A stretch of DNA of 64,000 bases from contig JAJKFH010003627.1 in the NCBI GenBank assembly GCA_023333565.1, forward strand, positions 5,933,501 to 5,997,500, written 5' to 3'. A program made the translations under genes and the position numbers. Source of the stretch: Puffinus mauretanicus. Taxonomy: Eukaryota > Chordata > Aves > Procellariiformes > Procellariidae. This document shows, in pieces, positions 1 to 12,500 of this stretch (position 1 is its first letter; every line of letters begins with the position of its first letter). Below the pieces are notes generated by a model. The model had not been told where the DNA came from. It ran no database searches and was given only the letters and a program-made list of their open reading frames with translations.

Positions 1-3000
1 CTCCTTGGGCAAGGGAGTTTGCAAGAACTCAGCAAAGTTTTTCTTTTGTTGTTTGTAAACTAGAATAAATCCTTCTGTTCCAAAATGCCATCTGGCACCT
101 GACAGTTGTGTTTCAGCTTCACAGTCTCAAATTTAATTGTAAGCTCTTTTGCAGGGTTTTCAAGGACGGCGTGACACAATATGGACTACCTACAATGAAG
201 ACATATGAACTCTGGAGCACACCAAACAAATTCCTTGCATACTTGTTTTCCAGCACAGCATCAATCACCACAGGGATGGGAGAGTGTCCAAAACAGCAGG
301 AGAAAATGCTACAGCTTGCAGTTCTTGGATTGTAATTCATTTAAAGCCAAGCACATTAGCTGTACCACTGTAACATCAGATACAAATCTCTTTTCTCCTT
401 TTGCCCATTTACTATTGAGATTCAATATTTAAAGTTGTCCAGTGCAGATCCTCAGCTGGTGTAAAGCGGCATAACTGAGCTCAACAGCTGCTCCTGGTCT
501 TTGAAGGCAATGGAGCTACGCTGATTTACATATGCTGAAGTATGATCTATCACTGTATTTCCTTGGCTTTTTCTTTGGTGGCCTGTTTTTCTTTTCCTTT
601 TGCTTGACAAAATAAATGGCGTAATTCCTAGCTCTTATACAGTGCCTTTCATCATTACATCTCAAGGCTCTGCACAGATGAGGGCCAGCAGAACTAGCCC
701 CATGCGATTTTTATGGGGGAAATATCGGAGGCTCATAAAGTGAATTGACCAACACATGGGACTGGGAAGCACCAGAGCTTCAGATATCCTCTGCCATGAC
801 ACCTGCTACCAGCCTCCCCCTCTCAGCCACTCTCATGGGGACATACAGGCTCTTCATCACAGGTTTGCCCACTTGCATGCCAAAACCCAGCAACCCGAGT
901 TCGCTAATGGCCAAACACAAAGTTCAGGTGCTAGTTTCTACCCAGAGTGTTAGAGCCTGACACGTCCATCCTGATTTCTACCTCCTGCCCTTCCTTCCCA
1001 AAACCCTTCTGTCCTTGAGCCATCTCAGCACAGCCACAGACTAACTTGAGATGAGGAGACAAGCTCTACTTGCAGGACACTGTGAGAAACCATGCCACCA
1101 GGAGTGATGGTCCAAACCTACACCTGTGGTCATGTCTAGGGCAAAAGTTGGGGTGAGTCTGACTGTGGGAAAATGAAAAATGTTGGGTTTAATGCTGCCC
1201 ACTCAGATTCATGCCAGACAGGCAGCAATCCAGCAATGTTGGCACCTACCTCAGCTTAAAAACCACGCCTTCACTTTGGCTGTTCTCTGAGGAACAAGGT
1301 CAGATCTTTCCTGTTGAAACTGAGGATAAATAGTAGAAACTGAACGGAAATCAGACTAAAACCAAATAGGGGCAGACTCTCACATTCCTACCGAGCTATG
1401 GGAAGGGGGAATTAGCTGCCACTTACTGACACAAATTGCCTGGCAGCCCATCTCGTTTTCCTTGTGGTGGGAAGATACTGAGGGCCGGGAGGCACATGGG
1501 ACATGGACGGTCATCACCATCATCAGATGATTGATCTGGGTCTCTGTGTCCAGCCTCTCACTGCCACAGGCAATATCATTAATTCTTATTCATTTTCTTC
1601 AACAGAATCTCTCATACAGAGGTCAAGCACTAAGCTCAGTACTATGTGGGGTCCATAGCCTACCAAAAGCTTATCCTGAACACCCCTCTTTAGAAAACTT
1701 CCCCCAAAAAGCCCAGAAGCCCAGCCTGTTTGTTCATGGCCAGCATTGCCCTTTCGCAAGCTCCCCTCCCTCCCTGGCTCTGCAGATGTACCTGGGGGCC
1801 CAGCCACCACCCCTTATCTTTTATTCCTCTGGGATAACTGCACTCAGCTGTTTCAGACAAAATCCTATCCTCCCTAACCATCTCATTGGCTTTCCTCCCT
1901 GGACCACTTCCAGTCTGAATCCACCTTTTCTGAGCATTGGTTCTTTGAAGAATATGTCAAATAAGGTCCGTTAAGTCCAGCACCTATAAACTCACCTATT
2001 TCTACTGAAAATCTCCTCTAAGGAATCTCTTATGATCATAACCTGTCTTTCCCTAATGCTATTATAATAAGTCTTCTTCCCGAACATCCCCCCTTAAAAC
2101 GTGCTTTAAATGTTTTTATACCTCTGAGGTCAGACTAAAAAGCCTGTAGGTGCTGGGGCCAGTTTCTTCATTTTCTGAACTGTTGGTATGATGTTCACTA
2201 TTTGCCAGTGCTATGTTAATGCATCTTATCTTGCTATTGCTGTGGGCAGGGAGCACTGCACATGTTTAGTTATCACAGGTCAGATGATGAGTGGGAACTC
2301 ATTAAACCACAGTAATTAATTGCTGGCAACCATCTGGCCACCCCTGAGCAGTAGTGAACAACGTAAGCAGCAGAACTAATGGTGCCTCCTTGCCAGTATT
2401 TCTCTCTCCCGTGTGGATCCTCTGATAGCTAATAAAAGCTGAGACTTTATCTCAAAGCAGACACAAAGACAGTCTCTCTCTCTCCCCCTCTCCTCTATCT
2501 GAGCACCTGCTTTCATGTAATCTTTAGGAGCTGGGTATCTTTGACACCACTAACATTCAATCAAACATTGATGGAACTGGTTAATGCTTTACAAGTTATG
2601 AGGAAGCAACAGAAACAAAACGCTACGATGGCATCACCCTCATTTCCTCATGCAGTCAGACAGGAAAAAAATAGGTCTTTTAAATCTATCCAGTAACCTT
2701 TGTTCGGAGGTAGATGGCAGGTTTTTTATATTGACAGCTGCTTTAAAACTTGGGACTGATAAGAGTTACTTTAAGGTTTTATTATATAAAGCCTCCCAAC
2801 TCTGCACCATTTTAATGTGTTAAGTAAAACAAAGTTGTGCCTGACTCAAAGTTATTAAATGTAATTGAGATCACATTGGGACAAAATTTTATTTTCCTAA
2901 ATGCCCATGTTGCAAAAGATATTAATCTTGTTTGCCTGCAAGATTGATGCTGGCTCTGCTGAAACAGGGTAGATGCTACAATTAGATATATTTAATTCCT

Positions 3001-3320
3001 CCTCAGCAGTGCTGTGTAATATGATTTCATCTCCTTCCCCTTCTTCTTTTCTTTCTATTCCAGTTATGATGGGCTGTGGTGTCTGCCCAGCTCTAGGCAC
3101 AGCATGGGAACTCACACTCAATTTGAAGCACTCGGTGCCTCAGGAAGCATTAACACTACGCAACCTGGGGAATAGAAAGCTGAGGAGCAAGGGCTTCTTT
3201 GCAGCATATGCATTACAGACCATTTCTTAACCATGGGAGGAAAAGAAAAAGACAGATTTCAGAGATTTTTGGAAACCAAACGGGGTCTCTGAGAAAAGGG
3301 TGCCACTGCAAGTCACTTAC
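1..3320 (-). other. SLC5A9: SLC5A9 intron 12 (partial) with no exon seen
   Basis: On the minus strand this follows the exon 12 donor. I looked for the terminal SLC5A9 exons here (an LTWWTR-like start, a YFA stop) and did not find them, so this is read as intron running off the window edge. The 625-800 part resembles an ancient SINE/LINE tail. The rest has no recognisable feature. Confidence 0.6.
625..800 (+). repeat. Ancient MIR/L2-like repeat fragment
   Basis: Reads like the degraded 3' part of an old amniote SINE/LINE: 'ctcttatacagtgccttt', then 'catctcaaggctctgcacag', then a 'ggctcataaagtgaattgac' segment in the order expected for such elements. Match is by memory of the consensus, so family name is uncertain. 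Confidence 0.4.
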
Positions 3321-3536
3321 CTTTTCCTCAGGGATCGGTGGGGTGCAGAGACTAATAAGGACAATGACAATCGCAGTGAGGACACAGAGGATGAGGGCAA
3401 AGTAGAGGTAGTGCAAGTCCTTTAGCACAGCTGGTCTTCTGTCCTCCTCACCACAAGACGGTGTGCTATAAATAAACTCGATGATCATCCGAACGAGACC
3501 AACAGCTAGCCCAACCATGAGGCCCCAGAAAGCACC
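3321..3536 (-). CDS. SLC5A9: SLC5A9 coding exon 12 (residues 477-548)
   Basis: A 216-bp exon from acceptor gccttttctcag|GGT to donor AAAAG|GTAAGT, phase 0. It encodes [20 protein letters not shown], the loop [20 protein letters not shown] and the helix [14 protein letters not shown] ending CTPPIPEEK. It is the last exon visible here. The sequence expected next (TWWTR-like start, then a long cytoplasmic loop and final helix ending YFA) is not found between 1 and 3320. Confidence 0.96.
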
Positions 3537-6500
3537 CTGAGAAAAGGCAAGCATAAAGAAAAAGGTCACTGCATGTTACCTTTGGTTAAAGTTTTCTCTT
3601 TTCTTTTCTTTTCTTTTCTTTTCTTTTCTTTTCTTTTCTTTTCTTTTCTACTCTTTCTTAGACCAAGACCTTTTATGCCTGATGGAAACCCACACTGACA
3701 TGCATCAAAAGAGGATGTTTTCAGTTTAAAATCCTCATTTCTCTTTCTACCCTCGAACATGGAACAGATAGAGCACAGACAATGCAAGAGTCTCTTCCTA
3801 GCAACATGTCTCCAACTAGACTTTGACACATCATCCCTAAAGTGCAGAACAACTTTGCCTTTCGTGCTTTCAAATGAGACTGCCAAGAAGTACCACTTGC
3901 AGTGGCTTCTTGGAAGCAAACACACATACGCTAGGGACTGGGCTAAGAGCCACTAATGCATGCCAGGGAAAGGCTGTCTAATTGTCACACTTTAGCTGTA
4001 CTGGCTTTAAGTTTAGAGAGTCTCAAAGGCTAGGTAGTGAGGGGAGAGTTATTTATTTATTTTATCAAATTAAATATGCATATCAATTAGTTGTTGACAC
4101 TCCACTTACAGGCTCATTAATCCTCTTGCAGAAGATTGCCAAGATGAAGAGAGCTGTAATCGGTGGGGCTAGATAGCTGGTTATGGACTGAATGTAGTCA
4201 AAGAGCTTGCCGCTGTTGGCTGATTGAATGATCGGGATCCAGAGAATACTGATGACTATAAGGATGAGGATAAAGACTCTGGAAGATGAGGATAAAATTA
4301 TATTAGCTCTGCAGGTGGTGGAGTCCACCTGAAAATGAAGTTTTGCAGCAAAACACACTTCCAGTTGCTCTCAGAATTTCCTAAGAAAAAAATCCACAGA
4401 TCACTCTCAGGAAGAACCTTTCCTTGTGCATACAGGAAAAGAGAAAATTTTTCTCTTCTAGAAAGTCAATTCAACCAATTCCCAGAGCTAACTTCACAGA
4501 TTTCAGAGTGAGCTGAGCTAGGACTTGCCGGTCAACGTGCATGAGAGATCCACAAGGGCATGGTGGCTCCCACCCTGAGCTGGATCAGTGCAAGCCCTTC
4601 GACCTGGTGTGTCCTAGAGGGTGATATGTTCTTCGAAGGACTAGCTCTTGGATGTGACAGAGAAGGAGCTGGAAGCTTGTGGAAGCAATCTTTCTGCCAC
4701 CTTTCCAAGCAGGTAACATGCTCAGCCTCATGCCTTTGCCAATTTCCATTTCATTTGCTGCTTATTAAAATTGCTTCTGGGGTCTCAGGTGCATATCATA
4801 ATCCTCCTTCATCTTTGCACTGTATGTTATAGAGGTTTCTCCATATTGGTTAAGAAGGGGTACTTTCCCTCTCACTACTCTACAGTGGTGGGCATTGCCT
4901 GCAGCCTTCACCCACCCCACAACAAAGTTTAGAAACTTAATGCTCATGACTGGAGAGGAAAAGCACCACAAACAGGCAGAATGCAGCTTAAATTCTGCTA
5001 TCAGGAGGAGAACTTTATATGCCCCTGATATAATGCACTACCAAAGCTTGCTCGCAAAGGGCACTATAACTTATCAGAGAGATAGAGAGCTGGGAGGCCC
5101 AGCTCTCTGCACTTTTCCCTGAAAAAAGGAGTAATTGCAATGTATCACTCCTGTCTGATGTAAAAATAACATGTTCTTAAAGACCTCCAGTGACAGTGAC
5201 TCCAGAGCAACTTTGGCTTTTCTAAAAGTTACATTTAAGGCAGTATTTATGTTAAGTTTAGAGAAGAGAGCGGCAATAATCTACCTAGCTCAGTGGTACA
5301 CTCAGTGTTTCCCTTTGACAAGGTCTATCTGAGATTAAGCTGGAAAATGTAATGCTCTTTCCCAGGCTGCATTCCTGTTCTATATTTTAGGCACCAGATT
5401 TTTCTCAGTGAGTCCAGACTGAAGGATGTAAATGCTGCACTCAAAACAGATGATGAGAGCAACGAGACATAAAGAAACGTAAGGACCTGCCCACAATCAT
5501 CAGCTCCTGCTCCGAAGCCTTTCTGCGGATCCGCTGCCAGATGTCTATAACGAAGAGAGTGCTGCTGCTGTTGAAAATGGAGGTGAGGGAACTCATCAAG
5601 GCTGCCATCATCACGGCAATCATCAAACCCCGGAGCCCTGGGGGAGCAAAAAAGGGAAGGAAAATCAGGACTAGACCTTTAGCCTCTCAGCGCTGTTTTT
5701 TCATCCTGATGTCTGTAACAGCAGTAAGATTTCCTCAGCCTTAGGATGGATAAGGGCAGTCTGATCCCCCCATGCAGAACATGGCTCAAGCCCACCTCCA
5801 CAAGTGTAAAGGTTTCTCACCATCAGGCATGAGTTCTATCACGAGTTTGGGGTAGGCAATGTTGGAACAACCCACTGCAGCTCCACAGACCCTTTTACAG
5901 ATGTCCGGGTCCACGCAGCCCACTTCATCTGTAGGAAACAGAAAAATGACAAGAAGCCAGTGTAAACCCTGTTGAGCCATAGGTTGTTTAATTCAAGGGA
6001 ACAAATCTTGATGCCTTGTGCGGTTTTGTATAAATTCAGAGGTGCAGCTGGAATACAGCTAGAATAAGTGGAGCTGAAGAACATTTTACATCGTAAAATA
6101 AAGGTGAAACTTCAAGACGACATTTTGCAATGTTCAGGGTACAGATATAACTCTCCTGGATGTTGCATAATTGCAATCCTTAATGCTTTGTCATTTGTGG
6201 GAACTGGACTGTTTCCATGAACCTGTCAGCTGGGTTACCAAGGGTGTTGCAGGCTGAGTTACTATTTTTGAGGAAATCTGGGAGAGAGGCACTTGAGACA
6301 CTTACACTTTCCTCCAGGAGTGGTCCTCCTAACCAGGGTATTCTTGCTGGGAAGTGGCATGCTCTGGAGAAACCAGCAATGAGAGCTCCTTGGGAGACAA
6401 CATGAGGGGACCTCTTGCACTTTCACAAAGGAGAGCTGTTTTGCATAATCCACCAGGAATCGCATGAATCTGTGTGGCAGATGATTGCTAAAACTCTCAC

Positions 6501-9500
6501 CAAATATCTAATGAAAGTAATCCCTAGGATCTGAAGGACAACCTCAGTCCTTCGTGTATTTCATCTCACTGATTTCCTCCAGATAGACATATGCATGCAA
6601 TGTCCACAGAATGGCAAAATATGCCCCATATGGATAGTCCCAGTTACTTCTGCCATTGTGGGAGCACTGGAAGTGGAGGAAGGGCATGGGAACATCAGTG
6701 TACAATAGGAGTATATACAAATGTGCCTGCAGGACAGCAGAGTTTCTGAGGTGTAAAAGTGCTGGAGGATCTGTGTGGGATTAGTAGCCATGGCAGGTAT
6801 AAAGCCCTGTGGCAAGGAACATGGAAAGGCTTACCTGGATAAAGAGCTCTGCTGATCATTCCTGGCATGACAATGAAAAACATAGGGAAGATTTTCAGAT
6901 ATCCTCCCAGCACTGATCCACCTTTGGCATGGGAGAGGTTCTTGGCAGACAGAGACCTCTGGACTATCACCTGCAATCAGTGCAGAAAGGGAGCAGAGAG
7001 TAAAACGGCAGCACTACAGAGAGAGCAAGATCCATCCTTTCTCTGTTCTCATGGATGACTTTCATCCACCAGGATCCCAGGGTGTTTTGCATGCCAATAG
7101 CAACTTTCCCATCTCGGTTGACTGCAGCCTGCTGCCACTGCTCAGAGCTCAGTGCACAGGCTGTAGGAGAGGGCAGCGTGGAAATTTCCTTTACAGGAAT
7201 CATTTCGCCCTTGACTGAAACGAAGCCACCTTGAGGACTGGAGACAGCAGCTGTACAGCAGCAAGAGACAAGGAATGAAGCAGACTGTGGGTGTTTTGGT
7301 AAAAGTTCAGTGGTAGGTTTTCATAATTATTCCGTCTTAAAGCACAAAGGCACCGCGTCTTGAGAAACAAATACAGTTTTCCTTGTTTGTAGCTTGGAAA
7401 GGCATGAGAAACGTGAGACCTCCAGGAATATGAATGGCTTGTCTGGAGGTCTACGCAAGGTCACTGCAGAGCCAGCTCCGGATTCAGATTTTCATATCCT
7501 TGTCACGCTAACTGCATGAAGACCCCTGGTACTCACCAGCCCACAGTGGGATAAAGATGGAAGAAAATAACCTCCTCTCTCTACACTAAGAAGTGCACAA
7601 AATTAGCAATTTGTTGAGAAGGTAGAAGGAGTGAGATATTCTGATCTAGACCAATAAAAAGGTAGTAACTCCTCCACAGTGAGACTCAGTCATGTTTCAG
7701 CTCACAGATCCACAAACTGAGGAGTGGACTGGAAATAATAGTGTGGTGGTTTGCCTGGAGGGGGAAAGACTTTCTTTACCTGGTCAGTGCACCAGCACCA
7801 AAGGGCCAGTACAGAGAGGCCAAATATAAGGCCAGGCCAAGGAATGTCTCCTGTGACTGGATCCCTGAACAAATGAAAGGCATCCGCACGTGGAAGGTGA
7901 CAGGTCGTGTTCGGGACTATGATCTTCGGTATTGCTGTGTTGTATTTCTCCTGAAGTCCTTCATACCAGCCAACTTTTTCAAATCCTGAAAAGAAAATGC
8001 CAGTGATTTAAGGTCTGGTGCTCCCTGCAAAGTTATTTCCTTATCTGAGTCTCATGATTATTTTTCTTTTCTTCTATCATCCTCTTATCTCCTTTCTTTT
8101 CATTCCACCCTCGCTTTTGGCAATCAAGGTTTCTACAGGAGTCAGTTGGATTTTGCCCAGAGTCCTTGTGGTTTTAACAGTGCATCCTGGAAGAGGATCA
8201 ATTAGGATCATGATCCTAATCCCCACAATGCCCTCAGCATCTAGTCTTTGCTCATACACCCTCCAAGAGCTGAAGCGGGAAGGTATGACACGAAACAAGA
8301 TATATCTATGTTTCTGTTTGCCAAGAAGGCTTAAAGCAAAGACTAATGATGGTCAGTTCCTTGTCGCTTTTTAATTTTTTTATAATGCTCAGTTACGCCC
8401 AGATGAATGCACAGTAACTCCCAAAGTCAACAGGGAAAGTCAGCAGAATTACTCTGAATTTACATGAGCATAGCGAGAGCTGAATTTGGCTCTGGGAATG
8501 CAGTGTTGCAAGCTCTTTGGCAACTCCAGGTAAACCCAAACCAGAGAGGTGGTTATCCAGAACCTCACTTCCATACAGTTAGCGCAAAGGATGAAGCAAG
8601 TCTGACGACTTGGCGAATGAGAGTTGTGCTGGCACCACTTCTGTGAGTAGTTAAAACTCATTTCTGCACCATACATGAAAGGGTGAGGTACCCTGCCAAG
8701 GTCTAATGACCTTGGGACCATTAAACTAGTGTATGACGCCACTGCAGGTTCCCCTTACCTATGAACATGAGGACCAAAGCTCCCACCACCATGATCAGGG
8801 TTTGCAGCGCATCTGTGTATATCACAGCCGTTAAACCACCTGTCAAGAGAACCAGAGACAACAAGCAGAGTGCGTCACCATGTACAATGAAACAGGTACC
8901 TCACCTGGAAAAAGGTTTTCCTTGGCCCCAGCCCTGTGATTTCAGGACAGACCCGTTGGGAGAAGCTGGCACTGAGCTGGTCCCTGGGAGCCTATAGCTG
9001 CCACAAGCCCTTCTTGAGGAATGGCCTGAAGGGCTTGTCCACGTTCATGAGAGGACTTGAAGGCAGTTCAGCATCTTAATATCTAAAGATGCTAGTGTTG
9101 CAAAAAGAGAGAAAAAGAGCAAATATGGGCAGTGGTAACTACCTTCACAGAGGGAGCTGGGAACCTTCTGCAGTGTTAGAAAATTCTCTAGAAAACAGTG
9201 ATGTTCCCCCCATACCAGTTTCCCTTGGGCCGGGAGGGAGGAGGGGAATAGCCAGAGGTCTCCAACAGCCGGGAGTGGCAGGGCAGGTACTGCCAGCAAC
9301 CGGGGGAATCTCTCCCTCAGACCAGGGCCTGAATACTTTCCCCTATGTAGAAAAAGGGAAACTTATATCCTATGCTCCAGTTTATAGTGTTTCTTTTAAA
9401 ATCAGCTATTTACCAGCTATGGTGTAGACAGCAGTCACTGCTAGCAGGACCACAGTGGACAAGTAGAGGTTCCAGCCCAAAGAGATTTGGATGAACAATG

Positions 9501-12500
9501 CTCCGGAAAAAATGTCTGTCTGGAATAAAAAAACCCAAGGGCAGTCTGGCATTAGTAGTGCTTCGTGCAAGTGAAATCTAATAAAGCAGCCTGCAGCCCT
9601 CTGCAGCTGAAAGCGTTGACGAGGGAGGACACCACGAAGGTGAAGTGGAAGAGGAGGAGAGAGCATGGGGCTGTTGGCTGTGAACCTTCTTGTTGTCGGT
9701 GTAAGGAAGAACTTTCCTCCAGGTCAGAGCTCTCAGCATCTGGGAGCTGGGGCAGCAGGAGGATGAAAATCAACGTCCCACACCAAGGGACTACAAAGCA
9801 ACCAAAAGACTACCTTACAGGCGGCCTTCATGGCATGTAATCCTCACTGCCCCGGACAGTGGAAACTGCCACTCCTTTTGCTGACTGTGAAGACACCCGT
9901 GGGGAGCAGGAGCCAATGTATCCACAGGCAGACATAGGAGCGAAAGAGGGGCAAATAGCAGAGACCAGGTTCTTCCCAAGACTACATCTTGGAGGCTTAG
10001 TGGCCAGGAGACACTCTTCCTTGAAAGATCCCTAAAGAATCACTGATGTTTTGTGCCATGATTTATTTATCTATTTGAAAAGGTCAACAGCTTGATTTTC
10101 TATTCATGCAGTTCAGCATACTAGAATGACTCCAGAAAAACAGGTTATACCTGCTGAGGACCTCACTAGAAATACAGAAACCCCCATCGGCTTTGTTTTG
10201 TTTGGATCTACTGGCAGAGAGAGTGAAACCAGAAACTGGGCGAAACCTGGAACTATAGAGATAACATCATTCAAATGCAGAAGGTGATATGGGAGATGTG
10301 TATGTTGGGAAATCAATTTGAAGGACACCTGCAAATCTGGTATGGGGTGAGATACAGGTAAAGACATTTGCCAAGGGAGACGGAAGGAATGGGGCAAGAT
10401 TTCTATTTGCTGTGCCTGAAATAAGCACCTTAAAAGCAAGCACCCAGTGCAACTCCTGACCTCTGCAACCCCGAGACAGGACAAACCCTGTCAGTACACC
10501 ACAGGAACCACTGTGTCTTCTGGTTTTTGACTTCCCAGCAAGAAATACAAACACCTCTGTAGCCATGCAGGATCAGTCCTTTGACCACACTGTTTTTTGA
10601 GATCTGTTTGTCTTTGCGAGCAGGGAAGACTCTGCAATGCCCTATCTGCTAACCTCTGTTTGGGCAAAAAAGCACAGGTAGAAAAATCCTTCTTGTAACC
10701 AACTGCCTGCTGTCCAGCCAGCCGCAAAATGAGCTCTCTACAAACAATAGCACCGCTTAATAGAAAGCACCTGTCATGCCCATAAACTCCACCAGCCACA
10801 TCCGTCAGCCACGCGTGAATTAGCTGCACAGAGCAGAAACCGCTGAGATGAAACAGCAATGACTGAGGCCAGGGTCCTGCTCTGAAAGGCATTGGCAAAT
10901 ACTGCTCTGCTGAAGGTCATTCTGAAAGACGGGTCTGTTTTCACCACATACGTTGGCTGTGTAGCTGTGCACATTGTGGTGCTGTTGCAGGAGAGATCTT
11001 CAAGGGTAAAGAAGCTTCAAATGCCTCTTTGCAAGACCCCATCCTGGGCAATGCTTCAACCCCGCAGAGCAAATCTGGAGGCAGTGGTGACAGCAATGGC
11101 CAAGAGCTGGCCATTAGAGGAGGAAATCTATCCCATACTCGCAGCCTGGAACCCCTCTTGATGCACCTCCCAGGACCTGAGACATAATAAGCCTGGGAGA
11201 AGGACCCTGAAGCCAGCTGCAAAAGGCACATGGGTGCCTCATCTCCAGTCAATGTCTTCCAAGGCACTTTGACATCTAAATACTTCAGTAGGGTCTAGTG
11301 AAAAGTGACTTGTACTGGCCATGGGACAATCAGCTGTAGACAAAGGACTGACATTTTCAGTCCCTGTAATGGACTCTGAAATACAGTTCTGTCCCTCCAA
11401 GGGCACAGATAAATCTCTGAGCATAAGTACTACCTCTTTATTAATGGTATTTAAATGAAGGGAAATACCCAGTAGCTTACATTACTTTTTGGCTACCAAG
11501 AGGGTACAACGCTACAAGCAATCCAGGAAAGATGCTGAGTTTTGTCTTAAGCCAGAACCTACCTCCCTTTCACCATACCCTTTTTACACAACACAAGTGA
11601 CTGAAAGAGAGAGGAATAACCATAACATACCTAATGCTGAAAACTCAGCTACAAGAACAACAGCAGATTTATCATAATTTAAGAGAATTTCACATCTACA
11701 AGATGCAGCCAGCCAGATCCTCAGACGGGGTAATGCTGCAGTTCCCCTGTCTCTATTGCCTAAGATTTGATCTGATAGAAGAGGAAAAGCAGGCAGACAG
11801 CTTTTGGTACTTACACTGTTTAGTAATTAGCTGCCATATCCCTGTAAAGTTCTCACTGTGCATTACTGTTTAATGAGGGCTCGCTCTCTTAGGATAGGTC
11901 TCCATGATCAATACAGAGGCAGGTATTTACTTGAGCAAAGCAGCGCAGTAACACACTGCTACTGTTTCTGGTAGCTGAGCGGGTCCTTTCAAGGACATCT
12001 GAGTTCTCTCTGAGCAGCCCTGCGTTGTACCAGGATGACCTACCCCTGCCCTAGACACAAGGGTTGTGTTCAATTGGATACATACGGATATCTTGGTGAA
12101 TATATAGAGAATGAGGGACAGTACAGACATGTAGATTTGTATCCTCTGCCCTCCAAATCTCTTCTGCAGGTATTCAGGCATGGTGACCACTCCTGCTGCG
12201 ATGTAAACAGGCACAAAGATCCAGCCGAGAGCCAGAAGTGCCCAGGTAGCCTGTTAAGGAGACAGAGAAAATAAAGACGTATGATATCACACGTGGGAAC
12301 GTCCTTCTCCTCTGCTCTTTCAAGCGGACATCCTAAGAAAGCAGAAGGGTACAGTGCCATGCAATGTATTTGGGAAGCAGTCTGACTTTTTCTCCCTGCT
12401 CAGAAGATGAGATGACAAATGGAGGAATTATTACAATATAACTAGAAACTTTTGAAGTTATCCTCCTAAGCCCTGTGTCTCTCTGTCATGGGTGGCACAT

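Larger units (their letters stand above)
4279..8758 (-). other. SLC5A9: SLC5A9 introns 6-10, nothing recognised between the exons
   Basis: Introns of 773 bp (7986-8758), 809 bp (6971-7779), 906 bp (5929-6834), 183 bp (5638-5820) and 1208 bp (4279-5486). Apart from the exons listed separately I see no repeats or RNA genes. The 183-bp intron 9 is unusually short for this gene. Confidence 0.7.

Noticed and set aside
10113..10898. Overlapping minus-strand frames in SLC5A9 intron 4 as extra exons
   Set aside because: They do not join in frame between exons 4 and 5, which already join perfectly (KIS|TDIF).
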